A program made the translations under genes and the position numbers. Positions 25,675-36,942 of a DNA stretch of 64,000 bases are shown here, one piece after another. The stretch is from the NCBI RefSeq assembly GCF_000474215.1, contig NZ_BAUC01000015.1, positions 1 to 64,000 on the forward strand, read 5' to 3'. The notes below the pieces were generated by a model. It saw only the letters and a program-made list of their open reading frames with translations, had not been told where the DNA came from and did no database searches. Each line of letters begins with the position of its first letter. Position 1 is the first letter of the stretch. The stretch comes from Edwardsiella hoshinae NBRC 105699 = ATCC 33379. Lineage in GTDB: Bacteria; Pseudomonadota; Gammaproteobacteria; Enterobacterales; Enterobacteriaceae.

Positions 25675-25701
25675 AACGGGTTGCCCTCTGGGCAACCCGT
25701 T
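25675..25701. terminator. Hairpin between convergent aes and yaaU
   Basis: A perfect 12-bp stem (25675-25686 with 25690-25701) and 3-nt loop lie directly after the aes stop. There is no T-run, so termination may need other factors. Confidence 0.55.
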
Positions 25702-25724
25702 AACCGCGCGCATGTAAAGGCGAG

Positions 25725-27053
25725 TTAGCGCCGACTGCGGCACAAACGCATCTGACTGGTTTGCTCTAGCGTTAGGCCGCGCGTCTCCGGCGCCATCAGC
25801 AGCGACACCACGAGGCCGAACAGCGAAATCCCCGCACCGACCAGCATGGTGGCGGAGATGCCGTGCTGCTGCATGAAGAGGGGAAGTGCGTAGGTTGAGA
25901 TCACGGTACCGATGCGACTTAGTGACATGGCGGCGCCGACCGCCGAGGCGCGAATGGCAGTGGGAAACAGTTCGTTAGGATAGAGCCATTGCAGAATGCC
26001 GGGGCCGCCGGAGAAGAAGGCATACAGAGCGAAGGCGCTGACGATCAATACGATGCCTGGCTGATCGATCACGCCCAACATCAGTAGCGCCAGGGTCATA
26101 ACGGCGAAGCTGCCGATCAGCAGCGGGCGGCGCCCGATACTGTTCAACCAGTACATGGCCGGTAGACACCCTAACATGAAGAACAGACTGATCACCACGT
26201 TGCCCAAGACCGCCTCGCGCCCTTGTTCGAGTCCCAGCAGCGTGACGATCTGCGGGCCGAAAGTGTAGATGGCGAACATCGGGATCACCTGACAGGTCCA
26301 GATGATGGCAACGAACAGGATCGAGGAGAGGTGACGCCGACTGAAGATGTCGCGATAACGTGTCTCTTGCTGCGTCTCGTCATCGAAGGAGACTGGCTGG
26401 CCGAACAGTTTAATCATCAGTGCCTGACATTCGGCATGACGCCCCTTACGGATCAACCAGCGTGGCGACTCCGGTAACTCGACCCGTCCCAGTAAGATGA
26501 TGATGCAGGGGATGATGGCGCTACCCAGCATCCAACGCCAGCCATTTTCCACATCATACAGCAGGTAGCCGACCAGATCGGCGGCAGTGGCGCCGATGTA
26601 CCACATGGCGGCGATAAAACCCATGGTGAAGGCGCGCTGCTTGGTAGAGGAGAATTCGGCGATCATCGAGGTGGCGATGGGGTAGTCGGCGCCGATGACG
26701 ATGCCGATCAGGAAGCGCAGGATCACCAGTTCTAGAGGCGAGCTGACGAACATAGTGGCGGCGGAGATTACGCCGATGGCGATGATGTCGATCAGGAACA
26801 TCAGGCGGCGACCGACGCGGTCGGCAACATAGCCGAACAGCGAGGTGCCGATGAACAGACCGACCAGGGTGGCGGCGCCCACTAAGCCTATCCAGTTGGC
26901 ATCCAATTGCAGCAGCGGGGTCAACTGCTCTAAGGCGATGCCGATGATCACCAGTACGTAGCCATCGAGGAACGGGCCACCGCTCCCCCACAGCATGATT
27001 TTGCGGTGCACCGGCGTAAAACTGATGTCATCGAATCTTTTATGCTGTTCCAT
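25725..27053 (-). CDS. yaaU: MFS transporter YaaU
   Basis: A 442-residue major-facilitator transporter with twelve helices. The sugar-porter-like signature GYVADRVGRR and the central GRVELPESPRWLI loop are present. It matches YaaU, which sits next to fixX in E. coli as well, so it probably carries a carnitine-related or organic acid substrate, though this is not established. I start at ATG 27053 (MEQHKRFDD) by homology; the longer reading from 27116 has no support. It lies 111 nt after fixX in the same direction and could be co-transcribed. Confidence 0.92.
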   Translation of the reverse strand: MEQHKRFDDISFTPVHRKIMLWGSGGPFLDGYVLVIIGIALEQLTPLLQLDANWIGLVGAATLVGLFIGTSLFGYVADRVGRRLMFLIDIIAIGVISAATMFVSSPLELVILRFLIGIVIGADYPIATSMIAEFSSTKQRAFTMGFIAAMWYIGATAADLVGYLLYDVENGWRWMLGSAIIPCIIILLGRVELPESPRWLIRKGRHAECQALMIKLFGQPVSFDDETQQETRYRDIFSRRHLSSILFVAIIWTCQVIPMFAIYTFGPQIVTLLGLEQGREAVLGNVVISLFFMLGCLPAMYWLNSIGRRPLLIGSFAVMTLALLMLGVIDQPGIVLIVSAFALYAFFSGGPGILQWLYPNELFPTAIRASAVGAAMSLSRIGTVISTYALPLFMQQHGISATMLVGAGISLFGLVVSLLMAPETRGLTLEQTSQMRLCRSRR

Positions 27054-27130
27054 AATCCTGGTATCTGTCAAGGTGGCGATGTAATCCCCGCAGGGGCGGG
27101 GGGCCGGCAGGTGCATTATTATGATTATGA

Positions 27131-27158
27131 GACGGAGACGGGATTAGCCGTCTCCGTC
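27131..27158. repeat. Intercistronic hairpin fixX-yaaU
   Basis: An 11-bp perfect stem (27131-27141 with 27148-27158) and 6-nt loop, without a T-run. It may stabilise or partly terminate the fix transcript. Confidence 0.55.
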
Positions 27159-27164
27159 GAGAGG

Positions 27165-27452
27165 TTAGCCGTAGCGGTATTCGACACCGAAAGTGCCGCG
27201 CGGGTAGTTCCATTGTTCCAGGACGTCATCGATGCCCAGGATGCGGCAGGTTCCGCACTCCAGACAACCGGCATAGTCAAACTGGACGCTACCATCGTCC
27301 TGTAGCTTATATAACCCCGCCGGACAGGCCAGCGTCAGGGTACGTAGGGCCGCCATATTGGGGTGTTCGCGGATAATGATATGCGGATGCCCCTCATCGA
27401 CATGGAACTTATTGATGCCCAGTTTGACATCGACGTTCACGGGTTCGCTCAT
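27165..27452 (-). CDS. fixX: Ferredoxin-like protein FixX
   Basis: A 95-residue electron carrier acting with FixABC to supply electrons for crotonobetainyl-CoA reduction. The Cys-rich parts LACPAGLYKL and YAGCLECGTCRI bind an iron-sulfur cluster. Length equals that of the E. coli protein. Its start overlaps the fixC stop (ATGA), so translation is coupled. Confidence 0.96.
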   Translation of the reverse strand: MSEPVNVDVKLGINKFHVDEGHPHIIIREHPNMAALRTLTLACPAGLYKLQDDGSVQFDYAGCLECGTCRILGIDDVLEQWNYPRGTFGVEYRYG

Positions 27453-28741
27453 AGTGCTGTCACTCCTTTAATGCCGTCTTTGAGCAGATTCAGGTAGCCG
27501 ACCTGTTTACAGTGCTGTAACAAGGTCTTACGCAGCGGCTGCGGCGGGCGGCCATCGACGGTAAACAGCGCGGACATAATATCGGCGGCCAATTGCGGGT
27601 ACTGGGTGAACATGCGCGGGTTGTCCATCATCGCCGGTACCTTGCGGTAGTGGCGCAGCTCTTTCATGACCGGCAAGCTCTCCAGCAGATGCGGGTAGTC
27701 GGCCAGCCCGGCGGCGCTAAAGTCTTGTTTTTCGCGCGCGGCCAATACGGCCTGCGCCGCCGCTTCACCGGAGGCGATTGCCAGATCCATGCCGCGGATG
27801 GTAAAGCCGAGGTTGAGGCACATACCCGCCGCATCGCCCGCCAGCAGAACCCCATCGGCCACCAGTTTAGGCTGCATGTTGATGCCGGCCTCGGGAACCA
27901 CATGAGCGGCGTACTCCACGGTCTTGCCGCCAGCGATCAGCGGGCGTACCGTCGGGTGCTGTTTAAAATCCTCCAACATCTGTGGGATCGATTTACCTGC
28001 CTGCTCGATGTGGTGCAGGCCGCAGACGATGCCCAGCGATAGTGAGTCGCCGTTGGTGTAGAGGAAGCCGCCCCCCATCAGACCGTCGGAGGGGGTGCCG
28101 GCGAATAGCCAGGCGGTGCCGTCGTTACCCTGGAGGGCGAAGCGGGCTTCTAGAAGCTCACGCGGTAGCTCAATCAGCTCTTTCACCCCCACGGCGACGT
28201 GCTTGGCTGCCACGCGCGGTTGTACCATGCCGATTTGTTCGGCCAGCAGAGCGTTGACCCCCTCGGCCAGGATCACTACGTTCGCTTCCAGCTCGTCGCC
28301 ATCGGCCTCGACGCCGACGACGCGGCCATCGCGTTGGATCAGCCGATCGACTCGGATGCCGGGGATAAACTGGGCGCCGGCCGCTTCGGCCTGCTCCATC
28401 AGCCAGGTGTCGAATTTGCCGCGCAATACCGAATAGGAGGCGGCGGTGGCCTCACTCTCGCGGGCGTTGTGATAATCCAGGGTGACGGCGCTGTCGGCGG
28501 TGAGGAATGAGATCTTCTCGTGAGTAATGCGGCGTTCGATGGGGGCTTGGTCGGCGAAGCCCGGGATGATGCGTTCCAGGGAGTGGGCGTATAGACGACC
28601 GCCGGTGACGTTTTTCGCGCCGGCGTAGTTGCCGCGCTCGATCACCAGGACGTTGGCGCCGGCGCGCGCCAGCACCAGGGCGGCGACGCAGCCGGCCAGA
28701 CCCGCGCCGACGATAATGGCGTCAAATGCATCTTCAGACAT
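27449..28741 (-). CDS. fixC: Flavoprotein oxidoreductase FixC
   Basis: This is an FAD protein related to electron-transfer-flavoprotein:ubiquinone oxidoreductase; with FixABX it feeds electrons to CaiA. The 430-residue product begins with the dinucleotide-binding AIIVGAGLAGCVAALVLARAG and later has the FAD-binding LLAGDAAGMCLNLGFTIRG. I start at ATG 28741, with GGAG six bases upstream; the longer reading lies in the fixB-fixC spacer. Near the C-terminus an iron-sulfur or FixX contact region follows. Confidence 0.95.
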   Translation of the reverse strand: MSEDAFDAIIVGAGLAGCVAALVLARAGANVLVIERGNYAGAKNVTGGRLYAHSLERIIPGFADQAPIERRITHEKISFLTADSAVTLDYHNARESEATAASYSVLRGKFDTWLMEQAEAAGAQFIPGIRVDRLIQRDGRVVGVEADGDELEANVVILAEGVNALLAEQIGMVQPRVAAKHVAVGVKELIELPRELLEARFALQGNDGTAWLFAGTPSDGLMGGGFLYTNGDSLSLGIVCGLHHIEQAGKSIPQMLEDFKQHPTVRPLIAGGKTVEYAAHVVPEAGINMQPKLVADGVLLAGDAAGMCLNLGFTIRGMDLAIASGEAAAQAVLAAREKQDFSAAGLADYPHLLESLPVMKELRHYRKVPAMMDNPRMFTQYPQLAADIMSALFTVDGRPPQPLRKTLLQHCKQVGYLNLLKDGIKGVTAL

Positions 28742-28765
28742 GGTGTCTCCAGTAGCAGGTAAAGC

Positions 28766-28793
28766 GACCGGCGCGCCATCATGGGCGCCGGTC
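28766..28793. repeat. Intercistronic hairpin fixB-fixC
   Basis: A 9-bp GC-rich stem (28766-28774 with 28785-28793) in the 58-nt gap between fixB and fixC. There is no T-run. Confidence 0.5.
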
Positions 28794-28799
28794 ATAGGA

Positions 28800-29741
28800 C
28801 TAGCGTTTCAGGGCCTCGGTCAGCGCGGGGACGATCTTGGTCAGATCCCCGACGATGCCGTAGTCGGCATACTGGAAGATCGGGGCGTTCTTATCCTTGT
28901 TGATCGCCATGATGGTCTGGGCGCCATTGGCACCGACCATGTGCTGGATCTGGCCGGAGATACCCAGCGCCAGATACAGCTCCGGCTTGATCATGATGCC
29001 GGAGATACCGACATAGCGTTCGCGCTCCATCCACTTCTCGTTCTCGGCGACCGGGCGTGAACAACCCAGTTCGGCGCCGATGGCATCGCTGAAGGCTTGT
29101 GCCAGCGCGATATTCTGCTGGCTGCCAATGCCGCGTCCGACGCTGACCACCCAGCGGGCTTTACCCAGATCGACGCTTTCGCCTTGCTTGGCACGGCGGG
29201 AGACACAGGTGATGGTCGTAGCCGGTGCGACGAAAGCCAGGGGAGTCGCGTTACCGCTGCGGGCGGCATCTTCTGCGGCGGCGGCGAAGGCACCGCTGGC
29301 CAGGGTGATCACCGCATAGGGGGTATCGATGCGCTCTTTACCCAGCGCCAGGCCACCGTACACCATGTGGGTGGCGACAGGCTGACCGTCATCCAGGACG
29401 ACTTCGCTGGCGTCGTTGACGACACCTGCGTGTAGACGGGCGCCGAGGCGGGCCGCCAACGCCTTGCCGCGTCGGGTCGCGGGCAGCAAGACCAGGGCGC
29501 GATCGCCGTGAGTACGAATGGCGTGCGCCAGGGTATCGGCATAGGATTCGACGATGCGCTCAGCGGGTAACGCACCGAGATCGTGGACGGCGTCGGCGCC
29601 GAGTCGGAAAGCCAGGGCGGCCTGTTCGTCACCCTGGACGACGGCTTGGATGTTATCGCCCAACGCGCGGGCACCGCCCATCACTTCAGCCAGGCGTGCT
29701 TGGTTGTCACTGAATACCCATACGGTTGCATATTTGCTCAT
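28800..29741 (-). CDS. fixB: Electron transfer flavoprotein alpha subunit FixB
   Basis: FixB forms a heterodimer with FixA and carries FAD. The 313-residue protein has the ETF-alpha C-terminal FAD domain with [24 protein letters not shown] and [14 protein letters not shown]; the N-terminal domain contains [17 protein letters not shown]. The start at ATG 29741 has GGGGAA five bases upstream and gives exactly the E. coli length. It follows fixA closely in the same operon. Confidence 0.96.
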   Translation of the reverse strand: MSKYATVWVFSDNQARLAEVMGGARALGDNIQAVVQGDEQAALAFRLGADAVHDLGALPAERIVESYADTLAHAIRTHGDRALVLLPATRRGKALAARLGARLHAGVVNDASEVVLDDGQPVATHMVYGGLALGKERIDTPYAVITLASGAFAAAAEDAARSGNATPLAFVAPATTITCVSRRAKQGESVDLGKARWVVSVGRGIGSQQNIALAQAFSDAIGAELGCSRPVAENEKWMERERYVGISGIMIKPELYLALGISGQIQHMVGANGAQTIMAINKDKNAPIFQYADYGIVGDLTKIVPALTEALKR

Positions 29742-29752
29742 GTTATTCCCCA

Positions 29753-30526
29753 TTAACGCACGATCTTGCGCAGCTGTTCTGCAAACTCGGCGATCTGTTC
29801 TTCGCCGTCCCCTTCGATGATCACCCGCGCACGCGCCTTCTGCTGCGGCGCCTGGACGCTGAGCAGGGTGGTGTAGGATTGGACGTCGCCGGCATCGAGA
29901 TCGGCGCAGGACCAGGTCTGTGCCGGTTTCTTGGCGGCGCCAAGGATGGCTTTCATCGACGGGATCTGCGGGGCGTTGATGTCGGTAGAGACGGCGATGA
30001 CCGCCGGCAGCGGCAGGGTTAGGGTTTCGATCTCATCTTCCAGCGTACGCTCGACCTCGATACTATCGGCGTTGAGCGACAGAATACGGCTGACGCCGTT
30101 GATCGCCGGGACGGCGAGTGCGTCGCCTAATAGCAGACCGACCTGCTGGGCGTAGAGGTCGGCTGAGCCGTCACCGCACAGGATCAGATCGAAGCCGCTC
30201 TTACGTGCCGCGGCGGCCAGCAGGGTGGCGGTTTGATGCGGTAGGCTGTGTTCCAGGCCGTTTTCCGCCACGACGACCAGTTCGTCCGGGCCGCGTGATA
30301 GCACATCTTTACGTGCCTTGGCATTGTTCAGGGCGTCGCCGCCGACGCTCATGGCGACGATATGAATATCGCTATTCTGTTGTTTTAAGGCATTGGCCGC
30401 TTCAATCGCATTAAGATCGAACTGACTAATTTTGTTATCCGCCTTACTCAAGTTCAGGGTGCCATCACTGTTTACCGTGATATCCTGCTCTTCGGGGATG
30501 AGTTTATAACATGCGATAATTTTCAT
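29753..30526 (-). CDS. fixA: Electron transfer flavoprotein beta subunit FixA
   Basis: The first gene of fixABCX, which delivers electrons for anaerobic carnitine reduction. The 257-residue product begins [15 protein letters not shown] and has the ETF-beta signature [13 protein letters not shown] and the nucleotide-binding [17 protein letters not shown], ending in REVK-like basic residues ([19 protein letters not shown]). GGAG lies 6 nt upstream of the ATG. It is transcribed away from caiT from the shared control region. Confidence 0.96.
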   Translation of the reverse strand: MKIIACYKLIPEEQDITVNSDGTLNLSKADNKISQFDLNAIEAANALKQQNSDIHIVAMSVGGDALNNAKARKDVLSRGPDELVVVAENGLEHSLPHQTATLLAAAARKSGFDLILCGDGSADLYAQQVGLLLGDALAVPAINGVSRILSLNADSIEVERTLEDEIETLTLPLPAVIAVSTDINAPQIPSMKAILGAAKKPAQTWSCADLDAGDVQSYTTLLSVQAPQQKARARVIIEGDGEEQIAEFAEQLRKIVR

Positions 30527-31192
30527 CACTTCTCCGCTAGGCAATATAAATTGGGGTACGACGCTACTGTCCAGAATCAGGCAGCAGACCGGGAAGAAAA
30601 ATTAAATTATATTTTGGTAATAGACTTGTTAAATACCTTTAACCTGTTCTATAAATAAATCAGCGGCAAATAGAGTCGGTGTAATTTAATATTCCTTCAT
30701 CGCGTATCCTGGTGCTGAAATCCTTCTGACGCCAATAGAAATACCATGATTCAAAATGCCAAAATAATACCTAGATCACCAATATTGAAGGTGTTACATC
30801 GCGTTTGCATTAGGTTTTTTTGCGGCAAATTCATTTTAACTATTTGTTTTTATTGTATTTATTTCTTTGGTTTGTACGGTGTGCAGCGAGGGTGACGTCA
30901 GGCGTGGCGGGCAACCAGAGAGATAATTTGATTAAGATCACAGATTATTGAACGGTCCAATTTCATTATAATCACACATTAATCATTCGCTCTCGCTTAC
31001 CGCGCAGGATAAGCCGCGTTGAGAAATGTAATATTAGTAATTTGGTAATCAATTGCTTTTTTATCTCAAATAATAGAGAGACTCATGTCGCGCTACGCCG
31101 AGTTATATCTGCGCTAACGTGACTTATTCAGAACCTTTACACTTAACGTGGTCATGGCAGGCCAGGCCTTGCTATGAGGGGAAGAAACGCAA
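30527..31192. promoter_or_regulatory. Shared fixA-caiT control region
   Basis: A 666-base AT-rich spacer lies between the divergent fix and cai operons, as in E. coli, where CRP and CaiF bind. One CRP site is clear (listed separately). CaiF sites cannot be named with confidence by eye. No gene is seen here. Confidence 0.75.
30927..30942. promoter_or_regulatory. CRP-binding site in the fix-cai control region
   Basis: TTTGA, six bases, TCACA matches the CRP consensus TGTGA-N6-TCACA at 9 of 10 core positions and lies 251 nt before caiT. In E. coli, cai/fix expression is CRP-dependent. Confidence 0.7.
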
Positions 31193-32716
31193 ATGCAGAC
31201 AGAAAATAGCAAACGGAAAACAGGGATAGAGCCGAAAGTCTTTTTCCCTTCACTGATTATTGTCGCGTTACTTTGTTATCTCACCATTCGTGATTTGGAT
31301 GCGTCCAACGCGGTGATTAACTCGGTATTTAACTACATCACCTACACATGGGGTTGGGCGTTCGAATGGTACATGGTGGTAATGTTGGGGGGATGGTTTT
31401 GGCTGATCTTTGGGCCCTTCGCTCAGCGTCGCCTCGGGGATGAGGCACCGGAATTCAGCACCGTCAGCTGGATCTTCATGATGTTCGCCTCCTGTACATC
31501 GGCGGCGGTATTGTTCTGGGGCTCCATCGAGATCTATTACTACGTCGCCACGCCGCCCTTCGGCCTGACGCCGTTCTCCAACGCGGCCAAAGAGATGGGC
31601 TTGGCTTATAGCCTGTTCCACTGGGGACCGTTGCCCTGGGCAACCTACAGCTTCCTGGCGGTCGCCTTCGGTTACTTCCTGTTTGTCCGTAAGATCAGTG
31701 TGGTACGCCCCAGCGGCACCCTGGTCGCCCTAATGGGGGAGAAGCGTTGTAACGGCCTGTTCGGCATCGTGGTGGACAACCTGTACCTGGTGGCGCTGAT
31801 CCTGGCGATGGGGACCAGTCTGGGTCTGGCGACACCGCTGGTAACCGAATGCATTCAATACCTGTTCGGCGTGCCGCATACGCTAGAGCTGGATGCGTTG
31901 ATCATCTGCTGCTGGATCGTGTTTAACGCCGTGTGCGTCGCTTTCGGTCTCCAGAAGGGCGTCAAAGTCGCCAGTGATGTGCGTAACTACCTGAGCATCA
32001 TCATTCTGGCCTGGGTACTGATCATCGGGGCCACCAGCTTCACCGTGAACTACTTCACCGACTCAGTCGGGGTGTTGCTGATGAACGTTGGCCGCATGCT
32101 GTTCTATACCGACGCGGTCGGCAAGACTGGCTTCCCGCAGGCCTGGACCGTGTTCTATTGGGCATGGTGGATCGTCTACGGCATTCAGATGTGTATCTTC
32201 TTGGCCCGTATCTCCAAGGGACGTACCGTCCGCCAGTTGTGCCTAGGGATGGTCGGCGGCCTGACCGCCTCCACCTGGTTGCTGTGGACTATCCTGGGCA
32301 GTAACACCCTGTCGCTGATGAACAACAGCGTGATCGATCTGCCGAAAACCATCGAGTCTCACGGGGTGGCCCGCGCCATCATCGAAACCTGGGCCGCGCT
32401 GCCGCTGAGTACGGCGACGATGTGGGCGTTCTTCATCCTGTGCTTCATCGCTACCGTGACCCTGATCAACGCCTGCTCCTACACCCTGGCCATGTCGACC
32501 TGTAAAGAGGCCAGTGGTTATCAAGAGCCGCCGATTTGGGTTCGTGTGGGCTGGTCTGTGCTGGTCGGCATCATCGGCATCATCCTGCTGGCTCTGGGCG
32601 GACTGAAGCCGATTCAGACGGCGATTATCGCCGGCGGCTGCCCACTATTCTTTGTCAACATATTGATAACAATATCTTTCCTGAAAGATGCCAAGTCCAC
32701 GTACTGGAAATATTAA
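31193..32716 (+). CDS. caiT: L-carnitine/gamma-butyrobetaine antiporter CaiT
   Basis: CaiT of the betaine/carnitine/choline family exchanges carnitine for gamma-butyrobetaine at the inner membrane without needing sodium. The 507-residue product has twelve helices and the tryptophan-rich substrate path: [38 protein letters not shown] and [14 protein letters not shown]. Length and sequence fit E. coli CaiT with a slightly longer N-terminus. GGGGAAG precedes the ATG. First gene of the cai operon. Confidence 0.97.
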   Translation: MQTENSKRKTGIEPKVFFPSLIIVALLCYLTIRDLDASNAVINSVFNYITYTWGWAFEWYMVVMLGGWFWLIFGPFAQRRLGDEAPEFSTVSWIFMMFASCTSAAVLFWGSIEIYYYVATPPFGLTPFSNAAKEMGLAYSLFHWGPLPWATYSFLAVAFGYFLFVRKISVVRPSGTLVALMGEKRCNGLFGIVVDNLYLVALILAMGTSLGLATPLVTECIQYLFGVPHTLELDALIICCWIVFNAVCVAFGLQKGVKVASDVRNYLSIIILAWVLIIGATSFTVNYFTDSVGVLLMNVGRMLFYTDAVGKTGFPQAWTVFYWAWWIVYGIQMCIFLARISKGRTVRQLCLGMVGGLTASTWLLWTILGSNTLSLMNNSVIDLPKTIESHGVARAIIETWAALPLSTATMWAFFILCFIATVTLINACSYTLAMSTCKEASGYQEPPIWVRVGWSVLVGIIGIILLALGGLKPIQTAIIAGGCPLFFVNILITISFLKDAKSTYWKY

Positions 32717-32747
32717 ACCGTTAACTGCCAACCAAGAGGTCTGACAC

Positions 32748-33890
32748 ATGGATTTTACACTGACTGACGAACAGGAACTGTTCGTTGCCGGGATTCGCGA
32801 TTTGATGGCACAGGAAAACTGGGAGGCCTATTTCGCCGAGTGCGATCGCAACAGCGAATATCCCGAACGCTTCGTCAAGGCTTTAGCGGACATGGGCATC
32901 GACTCACTGCTGTTGCCGGAAGATCAGGGCGGCCTGGACGCCGGCTTCGTTACCTTGGCTGCGGTCTGGATGGAACTGGGACGCCTGGGCGCACCGACCT
33001 ATGTGCTGTATCAGTTACCGGGTGGCTTTAACACCGTTCTGCGCGAAGGCACCCCGGAGCAGATCGATCGCATCATGGCCTTCCGTGGTACCGGTAAGCA
33101 GATGTGGAACTCGGCGATCACCGAACCGGGCGCGGGCTCCGACGTCGGTAGCCTGCAAACCACCTACACCCGTAAAAACGGCAAGGTCTACCTTAACGGC
33201 AGCAAGTGCTTCATCACCAGCAGCGCCTACACCCCGTACCTGGTGGTGATGGCGCGTGACGGCGCGTCACCGGAGAAGGCCATCTACTCCGAGTGGTTTG
33301 TCGACATGAGCCTGCCGGGTATCAAGGTCAACAAGCTAGAGAAGCTGGGCCTGCGTATGGACAGCTGCTGCGAAGTGGTATTCGACAACGTCGAACTGGA
33401 GGAGAAGGATCTGTTTGGCCGCGAAGGCAATGGCTTTAACCGCGTGAAGGAGGAGTTTGACCATGAGCGCTTCCTGGTTGCTCTGACCAACTATGGTACC
33501 GCGATGTGCGCCTTCGAGGATGCGGCACGCTACGCAAACCAGCGTGTACAGTTCGGCGAAACCATTGGCCGTTTCCAACTGATCCAAGAGAAGTTCGCCC
33601 ATATGGCCATCAAGTTGAACTCGATGAAAAACATGCTGCTGGAAGCGGCTTGGAAGAGCGACAACGGCCTGATGACCTCCGGCGATGCAGCGATGTGTAA
33701 GTACTTCTGCGCCAACGCCGCCTTCGAGGTGGTAGACACGGCGATGCAAGTGCTGGGTGGGGTAGGGATCGCCGGCGATCACCGCATCACCCGCTTCTGG
33801 CGCGACCTGCGCGTGGATCGTGTCTCTGGCGGTTCCGACGAGATGCAGATCCTGACCCTGGGGCGTGCGGTACTGAAGCAGTATCGCTAA
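32748..33890 (+). CDS. caiA: Crotonobetainyl-CoA reductase CaiA
   Basis: An acyl-CoA-dehydrogenase-fold flavoenzyme that reduces crotonobetainyl-CoA to gamma-butyrobetainyl-CoA, using electrons from FixABCX. The 380-residue length equals E. coli CaiA. The family signatures [15 protein letters not shown] and [20 protein letters not shown] are present. GAGG precedes the ATG, 31 nt after caiT. A GC hairpin follows the stop. Confidence 0.97.
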   Translation: MDFTLTDEQELFVAGIRDLMAQENWEAYFAECDRNSEYPERFVKALADMGIDSLLLPEDQGGLDAGFVTLAAVWMELGRLGAPTYVLYQLPGGFNTVLREGTPEQIDRIMAFRGTGKQMWNSAITEPGAGSDVGSLQTTYTRKNGKVYLNGSKCFITSSAYTPYLVVMARDGASPEKAIYSEWFVDMSLPGIKVNKLEKLGLRMDSCCEVVFDNVELEEKDLFGREGNGFNRVKEEFDHERFLVALTNYGTAMCAFEDAARYANQRVQFGETIGRFQLIQEKFAHMAIKLNSMKNMLLEAAWKSDNGLMTSGDAAMCKYFCANAAFEVVDTAMQVLGGVGIAGDHRITRFWRDLRVDRVSGGSDEMQILTLGRAVLKQYR

Positions 33891-33898
33891 ACGTCAAT

Positions 33899-33920
33899 GA
33901 CGGCCGCCGCGGCGGCCGTC
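33899..33920. repeat. Perfect palindrome between caiA and caiB
   Basis: A 22-nt perfect GC palindrome eight bases after the caiA stop, followed by a second hairpin-forming stretch (about 33934-33961). There is no T-run. It may act as an mRNA stability or partial termination element. Confidence 0.6.
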
Positions 33921-33992
33921 TGTGCGCCATGATGCCCGGAGCGGAGGCTCCGCCCTCGGGCCCGCTGATTTTTGCAAAAGAAGGATCACGCT

Positions 33993-35213
33993 ATGTCTGA
34001 CCGTCTGTCCATGCCCAAATTTGGCCCGCTTTCTGGCCTACGCGTCGTATTTTCCGGCATCGAGATCGCCGGTCCCTTTGCCGGGCAAATGTTTGCCGAG
34101 TGGGGGGCAGAAGTCATCTGGATCGAGAACGTCGCCTATGCGGACACCATCCGGGTGCAACCCAATTACCCGCAGCTGTCACGCCGCAACTTGCATGCGT
34201 TGTCGCTGAACATTTTCAAGGATGAGGGACGCGAAGCCTTCCTGCGCCTGATGGAGACCACCGATATCTTCATCGAAGCCAGTAAAGGGCCGGCCTTCGC
34301 CCGCCGCGGCATCACCGATGAGGTGCTGTGGGAGCGTAACAAGAAACTGGTGATCGCCCACTTGTCCGGCTTCGGCCAGTATGGCACGCCGGAGTACACC
34401 AACCTGGCCGCCTATAACACCATCGCCCAGGCGTTCAGCGGCTACCTGATCCAGAACGGCGATAAAGATCAGCCGATGCCCGCCTTCCCTTACACTGCCG
34501 ACTACTTTTCCGGTATGACGGTGACCACTGCTGCTCTCGCCGCGCTGTACAAAGCACAGCAGACCGGCGTCGGCGAAAGCATCGACGTAGCGATGTATGA
34601 AGTGATGTTGCGCATGGGGCAGTATTTCATGATGGACTACTTCAATGGCGGTGAGATGTGCCCGCGTATGACCAAGGGGAAAGATCCCTACTACGCCGGC
34701 TGCGGTCTCTATCGCTGTAGCGACGGTTACATCGTGATGGAGCTGGTAGGTATCAACCAGATCCGCGAATTGTTCGGCGATATCGGCCTGGCTCATCTGT
34801 TGGATACCCCGGCGATCCCGGAAGGCACCCAACTGATCCATCGCATCGAATGCCCGCACGGCGAGCTGGTAGAAGAGAAGCTGGATGCTTGGCTGGCACA
34901 GCATACCATTGCCGAGGTGCAGGCGCGCTTCGCCGAACTGAAGATCGCCTGTGCCAAGGTGCTCAATGTGGATGAGTTGGAGAGCAACCCGCAGTATGTG
35001 GCGCGCGAGTCCATCACCACTTGGCAGGCTATCGATGGCCACACCTGTAAGGGGCCGAACGTGATGCCGAAGTTCAAGAACAACCCCGGTCAGATCTGGC
35101 GCGGTATGCCGAACCACGGCATGGATACCGCTGCGATTCTGAACAGCATCGGTTATGACCAGGCAGCGATCGATGCGTTGGTCGAGAAAGGGCTGGCGAA
35201 GACCGGCAAATAA
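33993..35213 (+). CDS. caiB: Crotonobetainyl-CoA:carnitine CoA-transferase CaiB
   Basis: A type III CoA-transferase that moves CoA from gamma-butyrobetainyl-CoA to carnitine or crotonobetaine. The 406-residue product shows the family start [21 protein letters not shown] and the catalytic-Asp region in [22 protein letters not shown] start at ATG 33993 (AAGGA seven bases upstream) rather than the in-frame ATG 33972, matching E. coli length. It lies in the caiTABCD operon. Confidence 0.96.
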   Translation: MSDRLSMPKFGPLSGLRVVFSGIEIAGPFAGQMFAEWGAEVIWIENVAYADTIRVQPNYPQLSRRNLHALSLNIFKDEGREAFLRLMETTDIFIEASKGPAFARRGITDEVLWERNKKLVIAHLSGFGQYGTPEYTNLAAYNTIAQAFSGYLIQNGDKDQPMPAFPYTADYFSGMTVTTAALAALYKAQQTGVGESIDVAMYEVMLRMGQYFMMDYFNGGEMCPRMTKGKDPYYAGCGLYRCSDGYIVMELVGINQIRELFGDIGLAHLLDTPAIPEGTQLIHRIECPHGELVEEKLDAWLAQHTIAEVQARFAELKIACAKVLNVDELESNPQYVARESITTWQAIDGHTCKGPNVMPKFKNNPGQIWRGMPNHGMDTAAILNSIGYDQAAIDALVEKGLAKTGK

Positions 35214-35281
35214 CACCAGCAGTGAAGCTCGTCGCTCGTTTCAGGCGGGCGACGACGGTATAGAAGCAAGGGCGGTAGCGT

Positions 35282-36841
35282 ATGGACATGATAGGAGAAC
35301 GCCATCTGCGTCAGGCGTGGGACGATCTGGCACAGATGCATGGGGAGAAGACCGCACTGATCGTCGAAGATCTGCGAGGCGAGGCGCGCAGTTATAGTTA
35401 TGCGCGGCTGAACGAGGAGATCAATCGCACGGCTAACCTGTTTCTGACCCTGGGCGTCGAACCGGGCGAGCGGGTGGCGTTGCATCTAAACAACTGTGCC
35501 GAGTTTATCTTCTGTTGGTTCGGTCTGGCGAAGATCGGGGCGGTGGTCGTACCGATTAACGCCAATCTGCTACACGATGAGTGTGCCTTTATCATCGCCC
35601 AATGCGACGCCCGCTTGGTGGTAACCAGTCAGGCAGCCTATCCCGCCTATGCGTGTTTGCGTCAGGAGGTGGACTCTCCCTTGCAGGGGGTCCTGCTGAT
35701 CGACGGCGACCGAGCGAGCTTGCCTGCCGACGGTTGCTGGGATTTCCCGACGCTGCTGGCGCAGCAACCGCCCCAACTGCTGCACGCCCCGGTGCTCAGC
35801 GCGCTGGATACCGCCGAGATCCTGTTTACCTCCGGTACCACCTCGGCACCGAAGGGCGTGGTGATCACTCACTATAATTTGCTGTTCGCCGGTTACTACA
35901 CCGCCTGGCAATGCGCGTTGCGCGCCGATGACGTCTATCTGACGGCGATGCCCGCCTACCACATCGATTGCCAGTGTACCGTGGCGATGGCGGCCTTTAG
36001 CGCCGGAGCGACCCTGGTGCTGTTGGAAAAGTACAGCGCGCGTGCCTTTTGGGGCCAGGTGTGCAAGTACCGTGCGACGCTGACCGAGTGTATTCCGCTG
36101 ATGATCAAGACCTTGATGATGCAGCCGGTGATGCCTTGGGAGCGTAACCACTGCCTGCGTGAGGTGCTGTTCTACCTCAACTTGTCCAGCGAGGAGAAAG
36201 ACGCCTTTGTCCAGCGCTTTGGCGTACGTCTGTTGACCTCCTACGGCATGACGGAAACCATCGTCGGCCTCATCGGTGATCGGCCCGGCGACAAACGGCG
36301 CTGGCCGTCCATCGGTCGAGTCGGAATGGGCTACGAGGCAGCGATCCGCGGTCCTGAGGGGCAGGCGTTGAGCGTTGGTGAGACTGGCGAGCTGTGGGTA
36401 CGCGGTATTCCCGGCAAGACACTGTTTAAGGAGTATTACGGCTTGCCGCAGGAGACGGCGCGGGTATTACGCGCCGACGGCTGGCTACGTACTGGCGACT
36501 ATGCCTATTGCGACGACGAGGGCTTTTTCTACTTTGTCGATCGTAGCTGCAACATGATCAAACGCTGCGGAGAGAACATCTCCTGTGTAGAGATCGAGAA
36601 TATCCTGGCTAGCCACCCCAAGATCATGGATGTGGCGGTGGTCGGGCTGAAAGACTCGCTGCGCGATGAGGCGATCAAGGCGGTGGTCGTGCTCAACCCT
36701 GGTGAGACGTTAAGCGAGGCGGAATTTTTCGCTTTCTGCGAGATGCGGATGGCCAAGTTTAAAGTGCCTTCCTTCCTGGAGATCCGCGACAGCCTACCGC
36801 GCAGCTGTTCGGGCAAGGTGATTAAGAAAAGTTTATGTTAG
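35282..36841 (+). CDS. caiC: Crotonobetaine/carnitine-CoA ligase CaiC
   Basis: An AMP-forming ligase that makes the first CoA ester of carnitine, crotonobetaine or gamma-butyrobetaine. In the 519-residue product the ATP-binding [15 protein letters not shown], the [10 protein letters not shown] motif, the LRTGDYAY hinge region and the C-terminal catalytic Lys in SCSGKVIKK are all present. Begins [16 protein letters not shown], as in E. coli. A second, related ligase lies at 38353-39891. Confidence 0.96.
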   Translation: MDMIGERHLRQAWDDLAQMHGEKTALIVEDLRGEARSYSYARLNEEINRTANLFLTLGVEPGERVALHLNNCAEFIFCWFGLAKIGAVVVPINANLLHDECAFIIAQCDARLVVTSQAAYPAYACLRQEVDSPLQGVLLIDGDRASLPADGCWDFPTLLAQQPPQLLHAPVLSALDTAEILFTSGTTSAPKGVVITHYNLLFAGYYTAWQCALRADDVYLTAMPAYHIDCQCTVAMAAFSAGATLVLLEKYSARAFWGQVCKYRATLTECIPLMIKTLMMQPVMPWERNHCLREVLFYLNLSSEEKDAFVQRFGVRLLTSYGMTETIVGLIGDRPGDKRRWPSIGRVGMGYEAAIRGPEGQALSVGETGELWVRGIPGKTLFKEYYGLPQETARVLRADGWLRTGDYAYCDDEGFFYFVDRSCNMIKRCGENISCVEIENILASHPKIMDVAVVGLKDSLRDEAIKAVVVLNPGETLSEAEFFAFCEMRMAKFKVPSFLEIRDSLPRSCSGKVIKKSLC

Positions 36842-36942
36842 GCCGCATCGGAGTCGCGTGTCGTGGGAGGCGATCTCCGGCCTCGACTCCAGGGCAGAAA
36901 GCCGGTGCGATAACCCTGTTAAAATCGGAATGGAGTATGAGG

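Noticed and set aside
34179-35216. Long (345-codon) minus-strand frame antisense to caiB
   Set aside because: It mirrors the codon structure of caiB, has no ribosome-binding site or domain, and caiB is a certain gene.
36835-36942. Longer start of caiD
   Set aside because: It would overlap caiC, lacks a ribosome-binding site and adds residues not found in CaiD proteins.
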